Source: Polytrichum commune (taxonomy: Eukaryota > Streptophyta > Polytrichopsida > Polytrichales > Polytrichaceae). From it: DNA of 64,000 nucleotides. Position numbers and translations under genes: made by a program. The DNA lies in the NCBI GenBank assembly GCA_950295325.1, contig OX485805.1:16419501-16483500 (forward strand), in the 5' to 3' direction. The notes under the pieces were generated by a model. It worked only from the letters and a program-made list of their open reading frames with translations, did no database searches and was not told the origin of the DNA. Shown piece after piece: positions 12,341 through 22,569 of this stretch. Each line of letters begins with the position of its first letter. The stretch's first letter is position 1.

Positions 12341-13109
12341 TCTTACACATGGCAGCTACACATACATTGTGTCTCCTCATTGTGAAGCCCTCCATCCATC
12401 CATCCATCCATCCATCCGTGATATCACAATTCTTGTGTTTGAAGTGCACTTGTTTTCAGTAATGTGAGGTCATTTAACTTACTTAGCAGTGAGCAAAGCA
12501 AATGAGCATGAGCAGAGGACCTCCAACATGGTAGTATCATTGTCCTGAACTTGACTCATATACTATACATGAAGTTTATTGTGAAAGTTTGGGTCAGTCT
12601 TCCTGAATTAGTGCACCTTCCAAACACAACATTTTAAATAGTATCAAAGTCCTTAATATTCCAACCTTATTCAACATGGTCACAACTTCATGAGGAGCCC
12701 GATCATGGGGTGAAATTAACAACAAGCTGTTATGATTAATAATAAAGAGGCTTTTCTCCACATAATGGTTCAACAGAATACATATTTTAATGTGGACTAT
12801 TAGTTCCTGACACGGCTCTCCTATGGCCAAGTTTGCATTCACTCATGGCATGCATAACTGAGGCATTCTACACGTGTTCGGAATCTACAAAAGCCATGTA
12901 GCAACTTAGATTTCAGATTTTGGGTATCATGAAATAAGTGAAACAAAGCACCCAGTTTATAGGTTGCAAACTGCAGAATGATCTACAATACCATTAAACT
13001 GAAGCACCTGATAGGTGCAAATAAATTCAAAATGGTGATGATGTATGGTAAGCTTGTCCACTAAAAGGAATGCAAACCACCAGGATGCTGGGATCTCAAT
13101 AGGTATTTC

Positions 13110-13165
13110 GAGGAATGCTATTCTGTGAGCGGTGAGCAGTGAGCGGTGAGCGGTGAGCGATAACT
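13110..13165 (+). repeat. Element A left terminal inverted repeat with GTGAGCG iterons
   Basis: The terminal 20 bases resemble the right end. They are followed by five direct heptamers of the form GTGAGCG/GTGAGCA and a last GTGAGCGATAA. Tandem short direct repeats at transposon ends commonly act as transposase-binding iterons; that role is inferred here. Confidence 0.85.
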
Positions 13166-13699
13166 TCCACAGTTTTTAGAAATTTTGTATTGAAAATAAA
13201 GCCTTATAATCAGGACTAGAGCAAGAATTTGAGAACTTTTGAGCTCTATGACCGCGGTTTTCATTTAAAACTTGAAAGTTTTAGAACACAATTTTTATTA
13301 AAGGGGCCTATATCCGTGACAATTCCTGGGAGCTCAAGATACTTTGTATGATCAAGAAGGTCGCCATTACTTCAATCACTGCTACATAGAGGGCTCGACA
13401 CTGCTTCTAAATCAAAGTAGCGTAGAACTCGAGGGTTAACATGATTCTTAGGAGTGAAGAAGGATGTAGAATTCCCAGAGCTACCATGGGCATACGCCAA
13501 GGCCATGGCTTCAGCATATACAGGTAAGCCACGAGGACTTGGAGGCGGCGATGGAAAGTACCAAGTTGAAGGTGGAGTTCGTAGCGGTCTCCCTGAATTT
13601 GTCAAACTGCCATGTTCAGAGCAAGATTTAGATATGAACAAATGATGGATTACAAGTAAGAGATAAATAGAAAAAATATCAATCAACGAAGGCGTGGAC
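13166..13699. other. Element A left subterminal region, 3' flank of the methyltransferase gene
   Basis: Lies between the left iterons and the stop codon of the ParB-methyltransferase gene. A plausible extra 3' exon exists: a GTGAGT donor at 13707 and a TGGCAG acceptor ending at 13607. That splice would end the protein almost at once, so coding beyond 13700 is doubtful. A proline-rich open frame at 13372-13640 is unsupported. Confidence 0.4.
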
Positions 13700-16600
13700 T
13701 TACTCACATATATCGTGCAAAGGGGCATCTGGAATGGCCTCGTCATCATCACTCAGGTCGCCCGCAGTAGAGAAAGTCGAAGCATTTGGAGGTGGAACTG
13801 CCAGGGGTTTAAGGACTTCAGAAAAGAGCATAGAGTCGTTTTCTAAAGCCAGAATGTGGCGATTACATGCACGGGCTGCGCGAATAGTAGCTCCTGGAGA
13901 AATGGGAGAAATTAGGACATGAAACATGGTATGAAAATTAAAAGTAAAAATGGAAGGAGAAGTGGGTATGAGGTACCTGTGGAAGCGGTTAGGTCGGCGA
14001 CAATACCATCTAGAGGAGATAATCCATGCACAAAGAGCTTCATGAGAACATCCGATTTCTCCTTTGGGCCTCGCCATGGCGAACCATCGCTTTTACGAAT
14101 CAGCTGGGTCTCGGATGTGACAGGATTGAAGAGGACATCATCACATGCTAAGTCCACCTGAGGGACTGAAGGGTCTGGTTTGATCGTGAGGATCTTTGGC
14201 TGCCTAGCCTCAGAAGTAAGGACATATCTGACTATAAGAATAGCCTTGAACTTCAAAGTCTGCAAAGGCACATCAAATAATCAGCTAAGTCTTAAGAAAA
14301 AAAATCGGAATAGAAGAAAAAACTTAGTTTAAATAGTAGGAAAGAGAGAAGGACAATAAACAAACATTTTTGGCTGGCACGAGGGGATTGGCAAGGTGCA
14401 AATAATTGATGATGGTCCACTCGTCAAGAACCTTCATCTTGTAATTCTTGAAAAATGATGAAATCTCCTTGCGAACCATGGGACTGTCGGGGTAGAAAAG
14501 AATGAAGGCTCCATCGTCATGCAAGTAGAAATATGCAAATCCCATGGTCACTTTAAGAAAAGTATCGGAGTACTCATTCCAAGGTGGGATCTGAGACGGG
14601 GGATTAGAAACTCCAGGAACTCTCTGCCCGTCAGGGTACTCAGCAATAAGCAAGTCCACTGCAGGTTTCTCAATGAGTTTGCCATCAAAGTAGAAGTGGC
14701 GTCCAGTGCCAACCTAAACCGGAGAGGAATGTAAGTCCTGGGAGTTCCGAGCTAGAACTTGACATTGAGAAAATGCCACAAAAATCCAACTACCAAACCT
14801 ACAACATGACATTGAAAAAATCCAACTACCAACCTACAACATGACATTGAAAAAATGAAAGCAATGCTGTAGTGAATTGGAAAATTAGGGGAAGACCTTG
14901 TTCAGAAAGTAAACAATGTCTTCGTAGTTGGTGCTGAATTTTCCAGTGATTGTCTTCTCCTCCACAATACGAACAAAAGAATCATTCACAAGAAGTTGCT
15001 GAGAAGTATATGCGGTTGACAATGCAACAACCTTCACCTTCATGGGATGACGCTTAGGGGGAGACAAGAACGTGGTGGCAGTACTGGACTCCGGGACATC
15101 AACTTTCTGGCGCTTCGTAATTGGCTCTGCTAGAAGTACTGAAGGACTCGGTGGTGATGCAGGAAGTCTAGATGCACTTGAAGCAAGTGCAGCATCTGGT
15201 GCAGAGAAGAGGGGCGGCGTCCCAACCGGGGAAGTGGCCCTCTGAACTTGATCAGAAACGGGAGCCTTCTTCTGCCTTGGTTGCCTCTTGGATTTTGAGG
15301 CCGGCCGTTGACTGGCAAGCACCTCAAGCGGAGTGTCGACAGTATCCGAAGGAGTCCCAGTTCGAAGGGAAGGTGGTTGGATGGAGTCTCGAAGAACGAT
15401 GTCAAACGAAGGGGCCTTCGAAGCTGGGCAGTCAAGATACCACCCACATCGCTCCCAGTGCACAGAATCCCATGATTTCATGATCCCCTCAGTGAGCATG
15501 AAATCCTCACTATCTCTCTCCAAGAAATTAATAAAGAAGGGAGGGGATCTAGAGATAGCCTTGGAGGGGAAGAGGACATATTTGAAGTACCGGTACAGGA
15601 CACGGTGTAATGCTGGCTTGAACAAGTACTGCTTGTCGATAGTGTTGTTCTTGTTCACTCCTTTCTCCACTGCGAATTCGCGGAAGAATGCCGTGTCCCA
15701 TAATGATATGCGAATTTGCTCAATATAATAAAAAAGGGTTGGAATTGGATCCCGACCATTAGGTTGATAGTTGATGGTGGCCTTTTGATCACGCAGGACA
15801 CCATCGAGAAGCTTTTGTGCTTCCACTGCCAACTGCATAGCACGACAGAGGAGTTATGAATAAAGAAGATAACAAATTTGCAATGGCCTAGCAATGAAAG
15901 TTCAAAAGCAAAAAAACAATTTTTGAGAACTCAACAAAGAGGGCAAGTGGAGAATCACATACTTGAGCCCACCATGTTGCCTTATTCAACCAAGTGTAAA
16001 AGGCGTCATCGTTGAAACCTTGCTTGGGAAATTTCAGTTGCACCCGAAGACTTGGAGGCTGATTCCAGCGCTCAAGCCAAAGTACCTTCATGGAAGGATC
16101 CATGGCAGACACAGCCAACATCCACAACTTCTCTAACTTCATCTCAACACCGTCATCACGACACTCATAATGAGTCTTCACTTCGGCAAGAAAAGCAGGA
16201 GTGTTCTGAGGATCAGCAATTGGTAAGATCTTCTTCAACTCACTTTTAAAATGCACCTTGGCACGTGTAACCGCCTTGCCAACGATGTCATCAACGCGTT
16301 GAGATGTCCAATCCTCAGGGTTTGGATATCGATCATAAAATTTCCGCTCTGCAGATGCAGCAACCACTCCAATTTCTTGCTGAGACATTTGAAAAGCAAG
16401 GAATTAGTATATTAGCAATGCGAAAATATAGAGGAAGTTAAAAGTGGGAATGAAACCATAGGAAGAGTATGAAAACAATTGAACCTGGTAGAGTATGGAG
16501 GTGAGCGATGCAGTTGTAAGGGTGAACCAAGTCTTGGTTTTAGGATTCTTCTGTTTTGTCTCCGCAGCTTGAACATCATCTTGAGACACCAAAGACTTGA

Positions 16601-17371
16601 AGAACTCCAATGGATGTTTGGCAAGACTCTGAGTGCGGTAGAGCCGATGCACAAGGTTTGCAACCACATGTGAATTTTCATTTCTCCTGGGTGGCAGAAA
16701 ATCAAGATTAAATGAGAGATGAGGTACCATGACAAAAATGAGATGAAATCAAGAGAGCATGTGATTGCAATGAGAACATACCAGTTGACCTCGTGTAAGG
16801 CAGTGAGCATGGATACAACATCCCCATTCACAACGAGAATAATACTCTCGACCGTATAATGCCAAGAAATGTCATCCAGGTGGTCATTGTTGATAATTGG
16901 CATCCAAGCTTGGATGCGGTGGTTGCCATCCCAAACATGGAACATCTTCCCACAAAAGACTTGGAGAGCTGGATCGGCGGTTAGCATGGCCTCAAATTCG
17001 TTGTTCACTGTCACCCAATGCTGACTCCAAGTGGAAATGATCTCTGCGGAAACGTCTGAAGTTTTGCCTTCATTGTCCTCCAGGGCAACATAGAAAACAC
17101 CATTACCTTCCATGTAACCGTTCTTCTGGAAATGCCAAGCCAACTTAAGGACATCATTCTTAAGGAAGGGACGGACCACGGGAAGACAAACCATTCGACA
17201 TAGAGGAATGAAGATCTTGGACTTGTTCTTCGGTTGAAATCTAAGTCCCTCAATCTTGGATTTGGTGCTGGGAATCTCATTAGAGACCATGGTATGGAGC
17301 TTCGAGCGAGCATCTATTGGATTGTCTGGAAATGAAGGCAAATTCATCAGATATTGCATGAGATATTGCAT
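13700..17371 (-). CDS. ParB/sulfiredoxin-fold domain fused to a DNA N6/N4-type methyltransferase (element A accessory protein)
   Basis: Seven exons (17371-16782, 16686-16485, 16379-15963, 15832-14897, 14713-14366, 14259-13977, 13893-13700) with GT-AG junctions and closing phases give 989 codons without an internal stop. Residues about 54-197 resemble the ParB/sulfiredoxin fold: an IPLCRM strand, then WDGNHRIQAW at 147-156, the usual G-x-HR box. Residues 265-403 and 404-560 are unrecognised but conserved in elements B and C. Basic clusters KSKRQPRQKK (583-592) and TKRQK (642-646) look like nuclear-localisation signals. Residues 716-965 look like a beta-class DNA methyltransferase: the strand VDLLIAEYPDG sits where DPPY normally follows, and the SAM loop ADLTASTGA (919-927) precedes an ACNRHILALE segment. 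Motif IV is atypical, so activity is uncertain. ParB-methyltransferase fusions are known in phages and bacteria. A role in marking or protecting the transposon is inference. Upstream exons are possible. Confidence 0.78.
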
Positions 17372-18977
17372 GAGACTTCTGCCTCAAGAGAATGCGACAT
17401 GTATATCAACAGTCCAGAAAGCAATACGTGAATACAGAGCCAAAATCATAAGTGAATGTTTATTTTGAAAATCCCACTAATGAGTTAATAGTAAACTGCA
17501 AATTGAACAGATAACAGCCAGGTTTGGACTCGTGACCGACGCAGAACGTACCACCGGCAGGCTCACCCAAAGAAGCTGAGGAAGCGCACAATGCCATATC
17601 AGTCAATAAAAGTCATAATAAAATTGTGTGCAAACAAAATGAACTCGATTTCTAAAATATCAGAAGAAGAGAGGCATTTGACTACATGGTGAATGACCCC
17701 TAACAATGTACGCACCTCATAATCGACAAGGTTCATTCACGAAATTGGAATGCAATACCAAACATCATGAAATTGGAATGAATAAATAAACCCCACAAAG
17801 CAATGTGGAATGCACCTTCTCCACCATCTCCACCATCTCCTGGACTAACAACACTCGCTTGAACTGAAACAAGTTCAACACAATGCCACCTTCAGCTCAT
17901 GTCAGAAGCACCCACATTTGAATGAGGTACCTCAAGTGATGGTTGACATTAATGACAATGAGCTGGAAAGAGCAAGGCCAAGACACTTATTGGAAAACAC
18001 TGCAGATTATAACCAAGGCACAAACACAGCTGGATGTTTGTCTCAAGAAGGGAGGCATTTGACAGATGCTCGGATTTTTATAGACCTGAGTCATGATGTT
18101 GGTTTAGTAGGCCTTCAGGTTGTGAGCCCGTTTGCCCGAGGCATGCCGGGTCGTGATGTGACATACTGCCGAACTGCACCTCCCGAACTGCACATGCCGA
18201 ACTCACTTGTTAGATCCAATGAATGGGGAGAAGTGACCGCCAGTTACAGATGAACCAGTTACGTTCGAGAAATAACTGGTTGCAGTTTGAAGCCTTCAGG
18301 AAAATTACCAATCAATTTAGAGGAATCTGTAGAGCATACCTCAAATTAATATAGGGAAACCGAAAGATCACAACATGTAAAGCAGTTGGACTTTGGAAAC
18401 ACTAGATTTCTCACTGATTATGCCCACTAGCATTTCCCTTCATATGTAGTTTATGAGTTCTTCGTCCAGAAGTAGAAACTGAAAAATGTCTACCTTCCGG
18501 ATAAGATGTTACACATGGTGGTTCCAAAATCAATATGAAAAGATTCAAATATCTGATTTGCCTGGGCTACACTCAGGCACAAGTGAGATATTCTGATTGC
18601 AGTACTAGGTCATTGATCACTATTATAGCACATACAGATTCAAGTAAGATGATAAGTAGGAGGTTATGCTTTTACATTAGAACCTGATTTTTTGCATGGT
18701 TTACTTGTGAAGCCACCTTTGATTGTGCCAGTCAACATCAACGGCCAGACATTACGTGTCATCATGAGGAGGTCGTCTGAAGCAGATTCTACTAGAACTG
18801 TTGGCTGGCTCCTGGAGGAGATTCTTCATCTCTACTCTTGTGACAACTCAGCAGGAAATTTACCGATCATTTTAGAGGAATCTATAGAATCTACCTCAAC
18901 TGAATGAAAGCAGCAAAACCGGTTGGATTTAGAATCACTAAATCATGTCAACATGCAACCGGTCTGTCAACATGCAA
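17372..18977. other. Element A core, left part: possible captured sequence
   Basis: No gene with support. Two plus-strand open frames (17918-18253 and 18692-18907) do not resemble families I know. The second reads VNINGQTLRVIMRR then TVGWLLEEI and may be an exon of a captured host gene. The sequence after it (TTTAGAGGAATCTATAGA near 18871) is a diverged repeat of one near 18315, so this part arose by duplication. Confidence 0.35.
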
Positions 18978-19192
18978 CCGACATCGAAGGATCAAAAAGC
19001 AACGTCGCTATGAACGTTTGGCTGCCACAAGCCAGTTATCCCTGTGGCAACTTTTCTGACACCTCTAGCTTCAAATTCCGAAAGACTAAAGGATCGATAG
19101 GCCATGCATTCACAGTTTGTATTCGTACTGAAAATCAAAATCAAATGAGCTTTTACCCTTCTGTTCCACATGAGATTTATGTTCTCGTTGAA
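18978..19192 (-). rRNA. Captured fragment of 28S (26S) rRNA gene, piece 1
   Basis: The reverse complement matches the highly conserved 3' part of the eukaryotic large-subunit rRNA: the GATCCTTCGATGTCGG block, GTTACCACAGGGATAACTGG (here GTTGCCACAGG...) and the CAGTACGAATACAAACTGTG block. It carries several substitutions and breaks off abruptly at the CTCGTTGA string, so it is a degenerate fragment and not a functional rRNA gene. The open frame across it is spurious. Confidence 0.9.
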
Positions 19193-19227
19193 GGGCCTCG
19201 GCCGGCACCGGCTGGGGTGCCACCGCG

Positions 19228-19230
19228 CAT

Positions 19231-19285
<55 letters not shown>

Positions 19286-19320
19286 ATTGGTGGGTGAACA
19301 ATCCAACACTTGGTGGATTC

Positions 19321-19365
<45 letters not shown>

Positions 19366-19388
19366 AACGTCGCTATGAACGCTTGGCT

Positions 19389-19422
<34 letters not shown>

Positions 19423-19731
19423 AACACCTCTAGCTTCAAATTCCAAAAGACTAAAGGATCGATAGGCCATGCATTCACAGTTTGTATTCGTAATCAAAAT
19501 CAAAATCAAGTGAGCTTTTACCCTTCTGTTCCACACGAGATTTATGTTCTCGTTGAGCTCATCTTAGGACACCTGCGTTATCTTTTAACAGATGTGCCGC
19601 CCCAGCCAAACCCACCTGAGAATGTCTTTAACCTGGATTGGCCAAACTCCCCACCTGACAATGAAAACCCTCGGCGCCCCAGCCAAACTCCCCACCTCAG
19701 AATGTCTTCCACCTGGATCGGCCAGAGAGAG
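19228..19731 (-). rRNA. Captured fragment of 28S (26S) rRNA gene, piece 2, rearranged end
   Basis: On the minus strand this runs from the GGATCGGCC..GTTTGGCTGGGG region through CTTAGGACACC (complement), GATAACTGGCTTGTGGCAGC and the CCTATCATTGTGAAGCAG block to GTTAGTTTTACCCTACTGATG-like sequence near 19228. It overlaps piece 1 in content but is longer and closer to functional rRNA. Near 19590-19731 the ccccagccaaactcc block is repeated three times with small rearrangements, then passes into purine-rich repeats. It is an insertion of rDNA within element A, in antisense orientation on the plus strand. Confidence 0.9.
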
Positions 19732-20075
19732 GGAGAGCGAGAGGGAGAGGTAGAGAGAGGGAGAGAGGACACTGAAAACCCTCGGCCGGCACCGGCTGGG
19801 GTGTCTAGGCCAGAGAGAGGGAGAGAGCGAGAGAGGAAGAGAGAGAGGGAGAGCGAGAGGGAGAGGTAGAGAGAGGGAGAGAGGACACTGAAAACCCTCG
19901 GCCGGCACCGGCTGGGGTGCCTAGGCCAGAGAGAGGGAGAGAGCGAGAGAGGAAGAGAGAGAGGGAGAGCGAGAGGGAGAGGTAGAGAGAGGGAGAGAGG
20001 AAACTGAAAACCCTCGGCCGGCACTGGCTGGGGTGCCTAGGCCAGAGAGAGGGAGAGGGAGAGAGACAGTGTTTG
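19715..20075. repeat. Purine-rich tandem repeat, ~120-bp unit, about three copies
   Basis: Units of (GAGAGG/GAGCGA)n-type purine tracts end in ACTGAAAACCCTCGG and CCGGCACCGGCTGGGGTG. Unit starts recur near 19680, 19805, 19925 and 20042. The same CCGGCACCGGCTGGGGTG word also occurs near 19200 and 20347. The six-frame open reading frames here are low-complexity artefacts. Confidence 0.8.
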
Positions 20076-20272
20076 GGGAGATTTTTAGGCATAACCGGTT
20101 GAGATCCTAGTGTTTGCAAGTCCATCCGGTTATATGTTGACATCATCCGGTTAAATTGGGGTATATTCTATAAATTCCTCTAAAATGATCGGTAATCTTG
20201 AACTTCAACCGGTTATTTCTCAAACTCAACCGGTTATTTGTAACTAACTGCCGGTTCTCCCCGATCATTGGA
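20076..20272. repeat. Dispersed repeat family R1, copy 2 (inside element A)
   Basis: Contains AACCGGTTGAGATCCTAG, CATCCGGTT, CTTGAACTTCAACCGG, TTTCTCAAACTCAACCGG and TGCCGGTTCTCCCCGATCAT in the same order as the copy at 190-1190. This is the least interrupted copy in the window. Confidence 0.6.
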
Positions 20273-20500
20273 GAGAGAGATAGAGAGAAAGAGGTAGAGA
20301 GAGGGAGAGAGGCTGAGGGAGAGTTGGGAGGGTCTGTAAAGGGTCGGCCGGCACCGGCTGGGGTGCCTCGGCCAGCAGCTCCCTCAGCCACCGAACTGCA
20401 CCTGCCACCGAACAAAGCTCCCTCAGCTGCTGGTTTAGGCTGAGGTTTAGGGTTTGGGTTTAGACTATACTATAAGCGATAATTTATCGCGGACGGGGAG

Positions 20501-21127
20501 GGCAGCCGGCACCGGCGGGGTATCTCAGTCACCTGGACGTGCGGGGGTATCTCTATCGCCTAAAAATGAAAAACTAAATTTCGGTTCCTGCAACTACAAA
20601 TTTTTTGCCACCAAGAGGGCAGCTGGCACCGGCGGGGTATCTCAGTCACCTGGACGTGCGGGGGTATCTCTGTCGCCTGAAAATGAAAAACTAAATTTCG
20701 GTTCCTGCAACTACAAATTTTTTGCCACCAAGAGGGCAGCCGGCACCGGCGGGGTATCTCAGTCACCTGGACGTGCGGGGGTATCTCTGTCGCCTGAAAA
20801 TGAAAAACTAAATTTCGGTTCCTGCAACTACAAATTTTTTGCCACCAAGAGGGCAGCCGGCACCGACGGGGTATCTCAGTCACCTGGACGTGCGGGGGTA
20901 TCTCTGTCGCCTGAAAATGAAAAACTAAATTTCGGTTCCTGCAACTACAAATTTTCTGCCACCAAGAGGGTAGCCGGCACCGGCGGGGTATCTCAGTCAC
21001 CTGGACGTGCGGGGGTATCTCTGTCGCCTGAAAATGAAAAACTAAATGTCGGTTTCTGGAACTACAAAATTTTTGCCACCAAGAGGGCAGCCGGCACCGG
21101 CGGGGTGTCTAAAGCGCCTCCGCGCTG
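20501..21127. repeat. 117-bp minisatellite, five units plus a partial sixth, frame-preserving
   Basis: GGCAGCCGGCACCGG recurs at 20501, 20618, 20735, 20852, 20969 and 21086, an exact spacing of 117 bases, i.e. 39 codons. Because the period is a multiple of three, a plus-strand frame stays open from 20454 to 21128 (39-residue repeat beginning RAAGTGGVSQSPGRAG) and a minus-strand frame stays open too. Repeats alone can explain the open frames, so I do not call a gene. The repeat seed shares CCGGCACCGG with the purine-rich repeat to its left. Confidence 0.9.
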
Positions 21128-21303
21128 AAAGTAAAAAACTGAAACCCTTGTTTGGTTGCTGCACCGACCCAAGAGGAAAAGCACTGCACCTCTGCGCTGC
21201 ACCTTTGCGCTGCGACTCAACGTGTGAAAGCGCGCGCCTGACCATCGCATTCCAATATCGAGAGGCGAGAGGTAGAGTTTCATTAGGGTTTCATCAGGTT
21301 TCA

Positions 21304-21919
21304 ATGCTCACCTGCGATGTCGCCCTCGAGGTTGCGCACCTCCGTCGTCGACGACTCTCCAAGCTGTTTCGATGAACTACCTCTTTGATTGCCCGCGGTG
21401 ACCTCCCTGGTGTCCATGGTTGTCGGCGCAGGATTCATCTGCCACAGCTTGCGACCCTCTCAAAAGCTTGACCTTTGCTGTTCTAAGGTTTCCGCTTGCC
21501 TAACCCTCTCAATAGCACCTGCCCGCCCTTCTATCCTCCACAATGCCCGCCCTACTAGCCTCTACAAAACCCTCCAACTCTTCCGTTCCGCTTGCCCCAA
21601 CTCTTGTTCTAAAATTTTAAGTTTCGAGACTTACCGAGTCCTCCTCTCTGTCATCCCTGTCATCGCTCCTTGGGGCATCATGAGCTTCACTGTCGGAGCT
21701 TCCCCCTTCTTGCGTTTTTGGTATGCCTTCTAGTTGGTTCTCTTGTCCTTCATCATTGTAGCTGAGCACCTTCGCAATATCGGTAATGTCACACCTCTCC
21801 TCGCTTGAACGCCTCGTCCGCACCATTTTGTTGCGCTTCAAAGACTTTGCACTTGTAAAGAGGAGACCACGCTTGCGTCTCTTTCTTGAACTCACTCCCA
21901 GCATTCTGATCTCGCTCAC
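21304..21919 (-). pseudogene. Exon-like segments of unknown, possibly captured, gene
   Basis: Two minus-strand segments look spliced. 21919-21631 encodes a basic then acidic stretch (SSRKRRKRG, later DDRDDREEDS) and ends at a consensus GTAAGT donor. A second, about 21444-21314, lies between a TGTGGCAG acceptor and a GTGAGC donor and encodes MNPAPTTMDTREV and onward, though its phase with the first is not resolved. Neither resembles a family I know. Their position between rDNA and the transposase gene fits Pack-MULE-like capture, but they could instead be 5' exons of an element gene. Confidence 0.35.
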
Positions 21920-22569
21920 TACAAATTACTTTAGATTGCTCTTATATGATTTAAAGGTCTACATTTTCGAGCCTTAGAAGACTCTTCTTAAACCCTAAAC
22001 CCATTTATTACATTTCAAAATATACATTTTGTACCTGGGAAGATTTTAACGACTACCGAAATCCATCCATTCTCTGAATTATTCCAACGGCTTTTAACCA
22101 TATATAGATGAACATGTGGATCATCCATGCTGGACCTAGATACCATGCGTCTGACGTCTACCATTAAACTCGGCTGGCTGCGTTGTATTATAGAGCCTGC
22201 GCCGTCAAAGCCCACGTCTTATTCCAGTCAATTTCTAATTCCGAAGCCCACGTCTTATTCCACTCAATGTCTGACATGTCAAGTTGCTCATTTCAAGCTG
22301 CGGGCAATTAATGCATATCGTTGTTGAGAGTTTCATATTAATGCATATCCATTTTTTAAGTGCGATTCCTTACCACGTTTCACAGTAATTATAATTATTT
22401 AGGCTGATGTATACCACCACATGATTAGACAAAGTTTGGTAGCCTGGATTCAGGGTATCCCTAAACCGGTGTTTTGGCGCTTATAAATTTCAAAACTCTC
22501 GCTTCAGATCGTCTCTTGAATTCCCTCTTTGATCCAATCTCTTCTTCTTCCTCTGTTGTTTACGGTTCA

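Noticed and set aside
13372-13640. A proline-rich eighth exon of the ParB-methyltransferase gene
   Set aside because: The GTGAGT donor at 13707 joined to the acceptor ending at 13607 puts a stop one codon later, so the proline-rich frame is not reached.
15172-15728. Plus-strand open frames of 103 and 131 codons
   Set aside because: Antisense shadows of exon 4 of the ParB-methyltransferase gene, which has domain and cross-element support.
18923-19869. Two plus-strand open frames of 114 and 191 codons
   Set aside because: They read through the antisense strand of captured 28S rDNA and purine repeats; high rRNA conservation explains the repeated peptide.
19578-20146. Minus-strand serine/leucine-rich open frames
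   Set aside because: They are translations of (GAGAGG)n-type repeats with no gene-like composition.
20454-21128. A 224-residue repetitive protein
   Set aside because: The frame is a consequence of a 117-bp (39-codon) tandem unit; no start context, introns or relatives support a gene, so it is listed as a repeat and a finding only.
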